DNA from: Cephalotus follicularis
Lineage: Eukaryota > Streptophyta > Magnoliopsida > Oxalidales > Cephalotaceae
Assembly: GCA_001972305.1 (NCBI GenBank)
Contig: BDDD01000174.1
Coordinates: 368,331 to 432,330, forward strand
DNA: 64,000 nt
Direction of reading: 5' to 3'
Below are positions 42,060 to 52,815 of this stretch, in pieces (position 1 is the stretch's first letter; each line of letters starts with the position of its first letter). The translations under genes were made by a program, and so were the position numbers. The notes beneath the pieces were generated by a model. That model ran no database searches. It had not been told where the DNA came from and saw nothing but the letters and a program-made list of their open reading frames with translations.

Positions 42060-42906
42060 CATGGTTGTCAGGATCGCGATCCGGATCGTAGGATCGTACT
42101 GCCCTAAATCATTCAAACGATTCGGATCGCATACTTAATCGTAAATATGGTAGAATCATTGTGTAATTGGGTGGGATCGTTGTAGGATCGGGTGAAATCG
42201 TAAACACGTTACAAAATATGAAATTGGGTTGTTTGGGCTGGTTATTTTTATTTGTTGGGCCTTAAATACTTACATGAAAATTTTTATTTCTTTAATTTAT
42301 GTTCTACCAGGGATTTTGAGCTTTAGGATGTGGAGATTGATGAAGTTGATGAAAATGCTACCAATGTGCCATTTAATCATTCAAGATATGTAGATCTAGA
42401 TATGAATGATTTTGGTATGGGTGATAAAGAGGACAATGATGAAGAATATACTGATGATGATATTGATGCTGATATCAATGAACATAATATTGTTGGGGAT
42501 GACTTGGATGAGTATACTGGCTCTCGCAAAATTACTGATGAATGATAAGTGGTGGTGATATTTGGCAACTAAGTATTGATATTGTGATAATTATATTTAA
42601 CATGATGTATTAGTAATTTATAAACTTTTTATAGTACACTTGAAAAAACCTTGATTAGACATATATTTGGTATCAAGTACTTTAACTTTTTTTGTGGTGT
42701 TTAATTAAAATGGTTTGTTATGAAGTTGATTGAGTTTTAGTTATTTCTTTTAGTTATTTTTTTATGTTTAATTTGTGTTCATATATGTTTAATTGCACTA
42801 TTGTGAGTTTTTTTTACCTAGAATCTTCCTATTCCCGATCCGATCCTACGATACCAATCCTACCCCCTTATCGATCTTAGGTGGGATCCCAATCCTGACA
42901 ACCTTG
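42060..42906. mobile_element. Non-autonomous hAT-like DNA transposon, 847 bp
   Basis: Terminal inverted repeats CATGGTTGTCAGGATCGCGA (left) and, reversed, CAAGGTTGTCAGGATTGGGA (right). They sit between an 8-bp target duplication ATAAGTTA (42052-42059) and ATAAGTTG (42907-42914). CA..TG ends and an 8-bp duplication fit the hAT superfamily. Subterminal GGATCG motifs are repeated in both orientations. A 71-codon acidic frame (42330-42545: MNDFGMGDKEDNDEEYTDDD) may be the leftover C-terminal tail of a transposase. No catalytic domain remains. Confidence 0.8.
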
Positions 42907-43110
42907 ATAAGTTGATTCTTCTTCGATATTTCTTTATCATTTTCTTATTAAATAAAAAACGGCAAAACAAAATATATGCATCTCTTATCATTCTCACGAT
43001 ACAGTTGGAATTCTAAAATTTTATGATCAAGGTTTGGTAGAAGAGAAATTTGGAATGTGTTGATACAGAAATCATTCTCTCAACAGTATCCTACGTGGAG
43101 GACTTTTATT

Positions 43111-43960
43111 TGTTAAGAGAAACGCTAGTCACTGATGCCTTGAGGAAGATTTTGATCTCGGACACCTGCATAAGGTAACAACAATGGTGGAAAGTCCAGG
43201 AGGTTGTACTCCCGGGGACACTCCGACGCTCAAGTTAGACAAGGTGCAGATGAAATAAGGTGCTATGTAATGCAAAAATGGCTGACCTTTGTTCAGTCTG
43301 TTGAACTTGTATTTATAGTGGAGTTTAGTTACTGATTGAGTGTGTAATTCGGATGTGATCGTTATCCCCTAGGGATATACCGAAGATCTCGGCCATTCCC
43401 CTTGATCTCCGCCTATAATGTCGCTGTTTTCCTTTGTTGGTAGTTGATTATGACTGTATCTCTTCATTTGGATAAGTATAAATCCCAAGGAATCTGGTGA
43501 AGTTAATCCCCTTATCCCGTAGATAAGGTTGATGTCCTCCGTTTGCAAGACTGTAGAGGAAACTGATATGATTCTGTTGCAGAGGTCATGCTCTTCTTTA
43601 GTCCGAGGACAAAAGTAGTTTTAATATGTCCGAGGAGGAGCTTGATAGTTTCTGTGTAGTGAAGGGAATGTCTCATGTCCTGTGTCTGGTAGATACTTTG
43701 GGCTGAGGTAGTCCTCGGCCCCTACACCCTGGATGTGGACTTCTGCCACTAAGTCCGAGGAGTATCCTCGGACTTGATGTCTCATTGTGCTCTTTTCAAA
43801 AAATAATGATCCTCGGCTCCAGATCCGAGAATGACGTTCTTTGCCATGTGTGTGCTCCTCGGCACGACTTGCTGATAAGCTTCTAATCCCTTATGGACAG
43901 CTGGTCATGTCTGCTGTGGACACGTGTCCTTCTTAATATAAACATATTTTTCCTCCATCA
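43111..43960 (-). repeat. Tat element 3' LTR, 850 bp
   Basis: Plus-strand ends are TGTTAAGAGAAACGC and ..TCCTCCATCA. The adjoining TATGCCCCCC (43961-43970) is the polypurine tract on the minus strand. The minus strand carries CTATAAATAC (about 43309-43320), a good TATA box for gag-pol transcription, and the TTGAGCGTCGGAGTG stretch common in Tat LTRs downstream of it. Confidence 0.8.
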
Positions 43961-44387
43961 TATGCCCCCCTGATCCTTGTTCTCTGACCTTGGTCAGAGG
44001 AGGAGGATCAGAGTTGAGAGTCGTGGCCCGGGCAATACTCCTTGGCAATACTTCCTGGTGGCTCTCCCTTGCCTAAACGGGCTGAGGCTGAGAATGTTGC
44101 CTTTGTTGCTCCTCTGACATATAGTCTGGTCTGCTTGAACCGAGGAATAAAGCCTGCCGTTTGGTCTGCCATCAATCTTGTCAACAGGCCTCGAGTAGTG
44201 AACCGTTATCATTATCCTTTAAGTTGTGTATTGAGTACGCTTCACACGTGGCGCGCATAGAACAACTCCCACCTCTGCCTTTTCGTTTCCCGTGCCTGTC
44301 CCCTTATTTCTCGCGCTTGATGTGACGATCGGTTTCTCCACCGTTGGATCTATGCGAGATGGAGGGCCAGGATCCGAGGAAGGGGTC

Positions 44388-44394
44388 TATAAAA
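44388..44394 (+). promoter_or_regulatory. TATA box of the antisense ORF
   Basis: TCTATAAAAGC on the plus strand, 200 bp upstream of the antisense ORF's ATG (44595), outside the LTR. Its position and strand suit a promoter of its own for the additional ORF. Confidence 0.5.
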
Positions 44395-44594
44395 GCTTCT
44401 GTTTTCCCCACAGCACAACTTTTGCTTCTTCAATCTTCTAAACTCACAGTGTTTTTGAGAGCTCAAATCTGCAGTGTCTTCAGTTCCTTTCTCTCAAACC
44501 TTCGAATCAAAATCTTTGGTAAGTTCCTACCACTTTTTGCTTTCCCCGATCATTTTCTTCTTTTGTGGTTTCTTCTTCATCATCTTTTATTTTC

Positions 44595-47065
44595 ATGGCT
44601 AGTCAAGAACTGTCCCCTGGGTCTTCTTCTTCTTCTTCTTCTTCTTCTCCCCTGTCTGTTGAGCCTTTGGCCATGGTGGTTCCCACCGCTGAAAGGCCAT
44701 TTGGTACTGAGGGTTCTTCGGGGGCTGCAGTGGGTGACCCTGATGCACCCACTGTAGGGGCCAATCCCCCCTCAGATGACTGTGTCTTTGGTGTAAGTGT
44801 CCTCAGCGAAGATGAGGTAAAGGGACTTTCTAGAAAATACAACTTCCCTCGTGGGTTGATCTATTATCTTCCCAAAGATCCTCGGATTGTCACCATGACC
44901 CGAGAAGGTCTCTTTGTAGTCTTCGAAGGGGCTCTTCCCCATGGTCTGAGGGTCCCTGTCCCTTCCTTTGCTATCTCGGTCTTAGTTAGCTTCAGTCTTC
45001 ATCCTTCTCTCCTTCAACCTTAGTCTTGGGGCTTCATGATAGGATTCCTTGTCAGGTGCATAGACTCCGAGGTTAAAGCCACTGTGAATCTCTTCAAAGA
45101 GTTTCACGTCATCTCGTCCACCTCCAAAACGATCGGGTATTTTTTCAAGTCCCGTTCTGGGGTGAAAAAACGTCTTCTCAACCCTACCCAATCTATAAAA
45201 AATTGGAGGAAGAAATACTTTTTAATAAAGAACTTTGAAGGTTTTACCCCCTCTCCCTGGTGTAGCTCCTTGGATGTTAAATCTCAGAACAAAAAATCTC
45301 GCCTGACCTCGGCTGAGAAGATAGGCCTTAGTAAACTCCTGGCCCTTGAGCCAGAGGATGTAAACTCCACCATTACTGAGGATCGTCTGGTCCAGGCAGG
45401 ACTGAATGTGATCCTTGAACAGGAATCCTCCTCGGACGGATCCGAGGAGGATGTATCAGAGGGAGAGGGAGAGGGAGATAGTCCTCTGCCCCCAATGTCG
45501 GAACAAACTTGTACAAAACCTTTGTCTCCTTTTGTTAATGCTATCTCCACTAACTTTTGCATTTTTTGATCCCTGACTCTAACTCTCATGTCTTCTTTCT
45601 TCTTTCAGCAATGCCTCCTCACCGAGATCTCTCTGCCATCATCAGGGCCACTGATCAGAGGAAGGCCCCTGCACCTACTGGGCCAAAGCCTAAGGTAAAA
45701 ACTCCTGCGGCCGAGGGGTCAAGGCTGCAGACCAAAACTCCTCCTCCTCCTACTGCTAGAGTGCCTGCTGCCACCGCTGAGAAGAGGAAGGAGATAGGCA
45801 AAAGGGCAGCTGACAAGGCCCCCTCCTCTGAACACGCTCCTCTGACAAAGAGGAGTAGAAAGGGGAAAGCTGTGGAGGGAACCGAGAAGGTGCGTGAGGT
45901 CGAGGACGTTGCCGCCCTCTGATCCAGCTCCCAGGACCCAATCCTGGTTCCACCAACTCAGACGGTGGACGAGCTGCTTAACAAGTTTGAGGTCATGGAC
46001 TGCGACCGCTTGAATCTGAATGGTCCTGGAGTCCCTCAAGCACTTAGTCGGCTGGTCTTCTTTCCCCAGGAGATGGAGGCAAGGCAGAGGTGGTCCAACG
46101 AGGAGTTGGTGACCCACTGTCTGAGGAGCCATTTGAGGGTAAATGATCTCTTCCTCAGTCGCTTTGGTTTTTCTTGTACTTTAGTTCTTCATAATGTCTA
46201 ACATATTTTGCTTCTCTGACAATCTCTGAACAACACTCAACTGCTGGTGGACAACTTCTCGGCAGTGATAGCCAGGGACAGAGAGCTGAGGTCGAGCATG
46301 GCCATCTTGGAAGAAACTGCTCGTTCGGCCCAAGCTCAACTGAATGAGGTTCTGAAGGTTCAGGAGTCCTTGGCCGAGGAGAAGAAGCAAGCGGTTGAGG
46401 ACTTTGAGGAGATGAAGGCCAAGAAGGAGAGGCTGGAGGCCAAGCTGAAACGGGCCGAGGATAAAATCGATGATCTGACAGTCTGGCTCGAGCGGCAGCA
46501 GAGGAAAGAGTAGGAGCAGCTGAGGAAAGAACAACACCAGGTCGTGGCCGACTTCAAGAACTCTGAAGAGTTGAAGGAGCTGATAAGGTCCTCCGTGGAG
46601 AAGTTCAAGAGCTCGGCAGAGTTCGATGAAGCAGTGTTCTTAGAAGCGGCCGAGTACTTTCGCCGGGGCTTCTATGCATGCAGGAATTGGGTCTCTTCTC
46701 TGCAGCCCGAGTTCTCACTGGATGAAGTGGTGTATTGCCCCTCTGCTGATGCATTTGACTTCTACCCAGAGGGGATTGATGCAGTGGAGGAGAAGGTCCG
46801 TTAGAGGTTGGCGGACGAGGCCTCGCCTGCCTTGGTGGATGTTCCGGATACTCCCACTTCTCCTAGCTTGGTCATTCTTGCTGAGGATCCTGCTACCTCC
46901 TCGGACCCTGCAATAGACTCCCCAACTCTTCATTCTTCTCCTGCTCCAGAGGACCCCTTTGCTGGCTTGGGAGATCCTCCTCTTCCTTCTGTTGCGGCCT
47001 TTTTTGCTCCTCCACCTCCTCCTGAAGATCCTCCAGCAGAGCACGAGGATGCTCCTCAGACTTAG
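44595..47065 (+). pseudogene. Antisense additional ORF of the Tat element (Transposase_28-like, coiled coil), decayed
   Basis: Plus-strand reading, opposite to gag-pol. MASQELSPGSS and a Ser run precede the conserved part (LSEDEVKGLSRKYNFPRGL, FHPSLLQP-like, MIGFLVRCIDSEV, IKNWRKKYFLIKNF), the 'putative gypsy type transposon' region of plant Tat elements. After a probable intron (acceptor TTCTTTCAG near 45608) come a basic, Pro/Lys-rich linker, a helical coiled-coil stretch (46247-46513: ETARSAQAQLNEVLKVQESL) and a Pro/Asp-rich tail (PPPPEDPPAEHED). In-frame TAGs at 45021, 46511 and 46802 disable it. Known antisense ORFs of this lineage have unknown function. Confidence 0.75.
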
Positions 47066-47124
47066 TTTTTATTTTTTGCCTTGTAATAGTTTTTTGTCTT
47101 TCACTTGTAATCTCTTGGATTATC

Positions 47125-47130
47125 AATAAA
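47125..47130 (+). terminator. Poly(A) signal of the antisense ORF
   Basis: AATAAA 60 bp after the stop of the antisense ORF, within TTATCAATAAAAGAAC. With the TATA box at 44388 it frames a plus-strand transcription unit. Confidence 0.5.
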
Positions 47131-48363
47131 AGAACTTCTTTCTTCATTCTCTGGTCTCAGCTTTAAATTTTTTCTTCTATGTGTTGTGGTTGATCTTTGC
47201 ATACTCGTACTTAATAACAATTCCCTTAGGAACTTTGTCTTCAATGTGATCTCTGACAAGTGAACACTTAACTTCAAAAAAGCTTAAGTGACTTAGCAAA
47301 AATATAAGTACAAGGAGCTTTGCCTTCTCGGACGTCGTCTTCAATTAATTCCTTGCGAGCTTGAACTTTGAGTGTATATATGTGTTGACAATTCCCTTAG
47401 GAATTTTATCTTTGTTTTGACCTCGGACTTCTTGCACAAGTGGGCAACTAACTCCAAAAAGGCTTAAGTAACTTGACAAAAGCATAAGTAAAAATGGGCA
47501 TTGCCTTCTCGAACTTTATCTTTAATTGTTCCTTAGAACTTTTAACTTTGCTCAAATCACTAACCTTTCGTGAGCGAGGTCACACAAGCTTGATAGTCCC
47601 CGTAGGACCCTTTACTCTTGAGAGTGCTTTAGTGTGACAGTAACTGAGTCTTCAAAATCTTTATACTCATAATTTGAGTTATTGGTCTGCTCGGACAAGT
47701 TCTCATGGGTTTGCCGAGGAGAGTATCGTCTGACCTAAGAGTTTTTAGGACAGGCCGGCTGAGCTTTCAGTCCACTTGGAGACACTTGTATTAAAGTGCT
47801 CAGTCCGACGAGCTTGATCGTTGCGAGTTCTCATGGATTCGCCTTTCAAGTCACGACTTTAGGTCTGATTGGACAAGTTCTCATGGTGTTGTCAACAAGT
47901 GTTTGCTCCCTTAGGAGTCTTAGTGCTTCCTTGGAAGTCTTTGTTGATAAATATAGGTGCTCCTTGGAAGGAGTCTTTTGCATGCTCCTCGGAAGGAGGC
48001 TTTTGCATGCTCCTCGGAAGGAGGCTTTTGCATGCTCCTCGGAAGGAGGCTTTTGATGTGTGCATCCGTGGATGCTCTTGAACTCCTGTTTGGCTGGTCT
48101 GTCTGAGACCTCGGCTTGTGTTGATTCTCTTTCTTGAGGATTAGCCTCCGTAAGGCTTAGGAAGCTTTAGACCTAGGTGCCCCCTTGGGGGCATGGTCCG
48201 AGATGCTTAGATTAAGACTGAGGGAGCTGATCGGGGGCTGTTCAGAGGTTTGAGGACATGAACATTGGACCTCCGGTCCCTTGCAAACTTGGAACTATAA
48301 TGTTGTACACAAATCTTGGATAAAACTTGAAAAACTTCAAACTTTATTGAAAATTTCTTACGA
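47131..48363. repeat. Tat spacer with imperfect about 172-bp subrepeats
   Basis: Non-coding spacer between the antisense ORF and the end of pol. The block CAATTCCCTTAGGAACTTTG..AAAGCTTAAGTGACTT at about 47217 recurs at about 47389 and more weakly near 47512. It also holds the 25-bp array listed next. Tat elements are known for hypervariable tandem repeats in this region. Confidence 0.7.
47959..48058. repeat. 25-bp tandem repeat, 4 copies
   Basis: Four consecutive 25-bp units GCTCCTCGGAAGGAGGCTTT(TGCAT) starting at 47959, 47984, 48009 and 48034. Units 2 and 3 are identical. The first has two changes. Each unit contains the near-palindrome CTCCTCGGAAGGAG. Confidence 0.92.
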
Positions 48364-49400
48364 TTATTGATAGTATTTCCTTAGATGCTCGGCATTCCAA
48401 GCTCTGGCAATCTCCCTACCCCCCAAAGTTTCAAGTTTGAATGTTCCTGGGCGGAGGACCCATTTGATCTTGTATGGGCCTTCCCAGGCAGAGGCTAGCT
48501 TTCCTCTTGTACCAGTAGGATCTGCAACTGCTGAGTTGCGTAGGACTAGATCTCCTTGCCTTAGTGGTCTTGGGCTTACTCTTTTGTTGTAGTAACGACT
48601 TACCCTCTCTTGGTAGGCTGCCACTCTGATCACGGCCTTATCTCTGAGTTCTTCCACTAGGTTGAGGAGGCTCCTCAGCCCTTCTTCATTATTGTCTTCA
48701 GTGAAGTGTACAACTCTTGGTGATTGTACTCCAACCTCCACTCGTATCACGACCTCTGCTCCAAAACATAAACTGTATGGGGATTCTCCAGTGGTAGTCC
48801 GAGGAGTGGTTCTATATGCCCATAGCACACTTGGTAGTTCCTCTGTCCACCTTCCCTTGCTGTCTTTGAGGCACTTTTTCATGCCCGAGATGATTTCCCT
48901 ATTGATCACCTCGGCTTGGCCATTACTTTGAGGGTAGGCTACTGAGGCAAGCCTATGCTCTATCCTCTATTCTCTGCAAAAGTCCCGGAAGGATTGGCAA
49001 TCGAACTGCTTACCATTATCAGTGATAATCGTCCTCGGAACTCCAAATCTGCACATTATTGACTTCCACACAAAACTCTCTGTGTTCTCCTCTGTTATTG
49101 TAGCCAGAGGTTCTGCTTCCACCCACTTAGTGAATTAATCAACCGCTACAATGAGAAACTTTCTCTGACCTGTTGCCATAGGTAGTGGTCCGACGAAGTC
49201 CATTCCCCACTGTGCGAAGGGCCACGGGGCCGTAATTGATATCAGAGGTTGAGAAGGCCTCCTGCTTATATTGGCGTTCCTCTGACACTTGTCACACTTC
49301 CTCACTAAGTTTATAGCATCTTGATGCATGGTCGGCCAGTAGTAACCTTGCCTTAACAGCTTGTGAGATAAAGTCCTGCCCCCAGTGTGGTTTCCACAAA
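48364..49400 (-). pseudogene. Tat integrase (degraded)
   Basis: The zinc-binding end is HEGICGNHTGGRTLSHKLLR with CDKCQRNA at about 49400-49280, followed by WGMDFVGPLP. An in-frame TAA is at 49135-49137 and a TAG at 48967-48969. Block 48909-48364 carries the Glu region (INREIISGMKKCLKDSKGRW) and the C-terminal GPYKIKWVLRPGTFKLETL ending in LRKYYQ. There is no chromodomain, as expected for Tat. Confidence 0.85.
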
Positions 49401-50115
49401 TTCCCTCATGAACTTCCCTTAGAGCATAATCGGTCTCTGAGGGGTTTAAGCACCTCAGCCAAGGAAATGAGAAAGACCTTTTGTAGAGGATCCCATCTCG
49501 GAATTGGAACCTGTTTGCTCTGTAAACTAGCTTCCTCGCCTCTGCGGGGTCCTCGGGTAGGATCCCGTCCCTTAGCCAATTAATGAAGGGAGTCATCCAA
49601 CTTTGCTCCTGTGGGACATCTATGTCCATTACCTCTGCTTGAGAGATTGTGGGACGCTCCAGGTAGTCAACCAGCACTGTTTGATTTTTCTCCAACTCCT
49701 CTGCTGTTGCTAGCTTTGATAATTGGTCTGCTCTGACGTTCTCGGCTCTGGGTACTTCAACAATTCTCAAAACTTCGAAGGTTGACTTCATGCCCTGAAA
49801 ATGGGATAAGTACTTCATCATGAGGTCTTCTCTGGCCTCATACTCCCCATTTTCCAAACCAACCACTAGCTGAGAATCCCTTGAGGCTTCAATCCTCTGC
49901 ACCTCCAAGTGCTTTGCAATTGTCAGCCCAGCTATCAGAGCCTCCCACTCAGCTTCATTATTTGTGGCTTTGAACTTAAACCTCAGAGCATACTCCAAGA
50001 TCCACCCATCTGGACTTGTCAATAATAACCCTGCCCCACTGCCAGTGAGGCACGAGGATCCATCCACTGATAACTTCCACATCCCCTTCTCGGTCTCGGA
50101 AGGGTTCTCCTCCAT
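49401..50115 (-). pseudogene. Tat additional (archaeal-type) RNase H
   Basis: The open block downstream of the usual RNase H reads MWKLSVDGSSCLTGSGAGLL, NNEAEWEALIAGLTIAKHL, SRDSQLVVGLENGEY and ENVRADQLSKLA. The D-E-D-D positions of an RNase H1 fold of archaeal type are visible. Tat/Ogre elements are known to carry such a second RNase H. The domain itself has no stop. It is followed by the linker to integrase. Confidence 0.8.
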
Positions 50116-51630
50116 ACACTCCGTAGGTATATTATCTCCAACAAAGTCGGCCAGTACCTATGATTTGATTGCTGGTCTGGCTTCGAACTTCACATCATAC
50201 TCGCCTAGTTCGACTGGCCACTTGACTAACCTGCCCGAGGTGTCAGGCTTGGCAAGGACTTGTTTAAGTGGTTTGTCAGTTAGAACCTTGATTGTATGGG
50301 CTTGAAAATATGGCCTCAATTTCCAGGCCGAGATGATCAAAGCATAAGCAAACTTCTCCACCTCTGTGTACCTTCCCTCGGCATCGTTCAAAGCCTTGCT
50401 CACATAATACACTGGCCTTTGAACTTTTTCCTCTTCTCTAACTAACACTGCACTCACTGCGCCCGAGGTGGCCGCAAGGTACAAATACAGGTCTTCTCCA
50501 TCCTTTGGTTTAGAAATCAGGGGAGGAGAAGCCAAGTATTCCTTTAACTTGTCAAAGGCTGCTTGACAGTCGTCGGACCATGAGAATTCCTTGGGATCTC
50601 TAAGTATTTTGACAAAGGGAAGGCACTTCTCTGCAGACTTAGATACAAACCTACTCAGGGCTGCAATCTTCCCATTTAATCTCTGCACATCCCTGATGGT
50701 TTGAGGTGGCTTCATGTTTTATATTGCCGAGATCTTCTCTGGGTTGGCTTCTATTCCTCTGCTAGAGACCATGAATCCGAGGAACTTTCCTGAGGTGACC
50801 CCAAATGTACACTTGGAAGGATTGAGCTTCATATTGTACCTCCTCAATACTTCAAATGTCTCCTCCAAGTCTTTTACATGAGGGCTCCTGGCTGGAGTCT
50901 TGACGAGCATGTCGTCTATGTACACTTCCATGTTCTTCCCAATATGAGGTTCGAAAATCTTGTTCACCAGACGCTGGTAGGTGGCCCTTGCATTCTTCAA
51001 GCCAAAGGGCATAACCTTGTAACAATACATTCCTCGGTCAGTTATGAATGTTGTCTTGTCCTCGTCAGGCCTGTACATGGGGATTTGATTGTACCCTGAA
51101 TAAGCATCCAAGAAGCTTAATAGTCTGTAACCCGAGGTTGCGTCTACCAGTTGGTCAATCTTTGGGAGAGGGAAGTTATCCTTTGGGCAGGCTTTGTTGA
51201 GGTCTGTGAAGTCTATGCACATCCTCTATTTTCCATTGGCTTTTTTGACCAACACCGGATTTGCTAGCCACTCTGAGTAGTGCACTTCTCGGATAAAGCC
51301 TGCCTGCAACAACTTGCTTACCTCATCGGCTATTGCTTGCTGCCTCTCAGGGGAAAAGTTCCTCTTCTTTTTCCTGATAGGAGGTCTGGCTGGATCCACA
51401 CTTAGCTTGTGAACCATTACATCTGGACTGATGCCAGGGACCTCCTCTGCCGACCATGCGAAAACATCCTTGTTATCTCGGAGGAATGTTATTAACTCCT
51501 CCTTCTCCACCTCTCCAAGTTGTGAGCCAACTTGGAGTACTCTCTCATTATTTCCCTCTTCTATGGGCACTTGAAGGACATCCTCAACAGGCTGTGGACG
51601 CTCTGGTTTTACATCACCTCTGAGCTCCAC
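50116..51630 (-). pseudogene. Tat reverse transcriptase and RNase H (degraded)
   Basis: Block 51630-51226 holds the RT N-terminus (NPVLVKKANGK) ending in a TAG where Trp is usual. Block 51222-50719 has MCIDFTDLNKACPKDNFPL, the VMPFGLKNARATYQRLVN region and active-site VYIDDMLVKT. Block 50715-50158 has the thumb and RNase H (AALSRFVSKSAEKCLPF, PVYYVSKALNDAE). Stops at the block borders are single substitutions, so the reading is otherwise continuous. Confidence 0.85.
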
Positions 51631-51666
51631 GTTTGCTATGGGGAGAACCTTGCCCTTCCCCTTGTC

Positions 51667-52815
51667 CTAGATGGCAGTTTTATAACAACGCCTTGCCACC
51701 TCTTGATCTCCTCTGACTTCCCCCACGCCAAACCTTGTGGGAAACTTCATCAACAAGTGTCTCGTGGACACTATAGCCTCCAACAAGTTCAAACCTGGCC
51801 GCCCCACTATAGCATTGTATGGGCTTGGGGTGTCCACTACCAGGAACGTCATCTCTACTTGAGTTTGACGTGGGGCCGTGCCTGCAACCACGGAAAGGTT
51901 GATAGATCCTAGAGGAAGGATCGTCTCACCTGTAAAACCAACCAGTGGGGTTTTAACTGGCTTCAGCTGGTCGGTCGGGGTCCTCAACTGATCAAATGCA
52001 TGCTTGTACAGGATATCGGCCGAGCTGCCACTATCTATAAGAATTCTCTTCATGGTACAGAGTTCCACCAGAAGAGTTACCATCACTGGATCATCGTGAG
52101 GAAGACGTACTCCCTCATAGTTCGCCTCCGAGAAGGTTATCGCCTCCTCGACTTTTTCAGTTCTGAGCCTTTTGCTATGAGGGACTTGTTGCACAGCGAG
52201 GGACTGTCTCCCATAGGCCTTTCTTGCGTATGAATGGTCGCCCCCTGACGCGACCCCACCAGAGATGGTGTGGATGACACCTCTGGGTTGCTGCTGTTGT
52301 TGCTCCTCCTGCTGCCGAGGAGCCTCTTCTCTTCTCTGCTCTCTTCTTCCTTGCGGAGCATCTCTGTCCACATACTTGCGCAGGTGTCCCTTTCTGATCA
52401 GATCCTCAATCTGATTTTTTAATTGCCTGCACTCCTCTGTATCATGACCGTGGTCACGATGATACCGGCAGTACTTTTCCACACTTCTGTTCTCTGCCGG
52501 GGTCCTCAGCTTCTCAGGCCACTGGAAAGGGACCTTATCCTGCTCCACAGCTAGTGTCTTTGTACGTGTGTCTAGGAGGGGAGCAAAGGTGTTGTAAAAT
52601 GGTATTGGTGCTCCACCCCTGGATGTGCCCTCTTGTCTGGAGAGCTTATGCCTGAGGTCTCCCTTGGACAGGTCTGACCTCTCCTTCCTCTTCTCTCTTT
52701 TCTCGGGAGCATTTCGTGAATGCTCCCTTCTCTTCTCCTGTTGGCCAGTCCAGGGTGTCTTTTGTTTCCTGGCCAACATTTCTTCCTCGGCATTGACATA
52801 TCTCTCTGCCCTTTT
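51667..52815 (-). pseudogene. Tat gag C-terminus and protease
   Basis: Begins at the broken end with AERYVNAEEEMLARKQKTPW, then a long Arg/Glu/Lys-rich stretch and the knuckle-like YCRYHRDHGHDTEEC. A Gln run and the protease follow (RILIDSGSSADILYKHAF, YNAIVGRPGLNLLEAIVS). Open to its stop at 51667. The upstream gag domain is missing because of the junction with the Athila element. Confidence 0.85.

Larger units (their letters stand above)
43111..52815 (-). mobile_element. Tat-lineage Ty3/gypsy element, minus strand, 5' end missing
   Basis: A 3' LTR, a polypurine tract, an antisense additional ORF, a repeat-rich spacer, then integrase, archaeal-type RNase H, RNase H, RT, protease and the gag tail on the minus strand. 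This order and the two RNase H modules are hallmarks of the Tat group. The N-terminal gag and 5' LTR are replaced at about 52815 by an Athila element in the opposite orientation. At least five in-frame stops break pol. Confidence 0.88.

Noticed and set aside
42330-42545. Acidic 71-codon frame as a free-standing host gene
   Set aside because: It lies wholly between the terminal repeats of the hAT-like element and has no recognisable domain. Better seen as a transposase remnant.
44344-44757. 137-codon Leu-rich frame that looks like a membrane protein
   Set aside because: Out-of-frame reading of the (TTC)n serine run of the antisense Tat ORF that starts at 44595.
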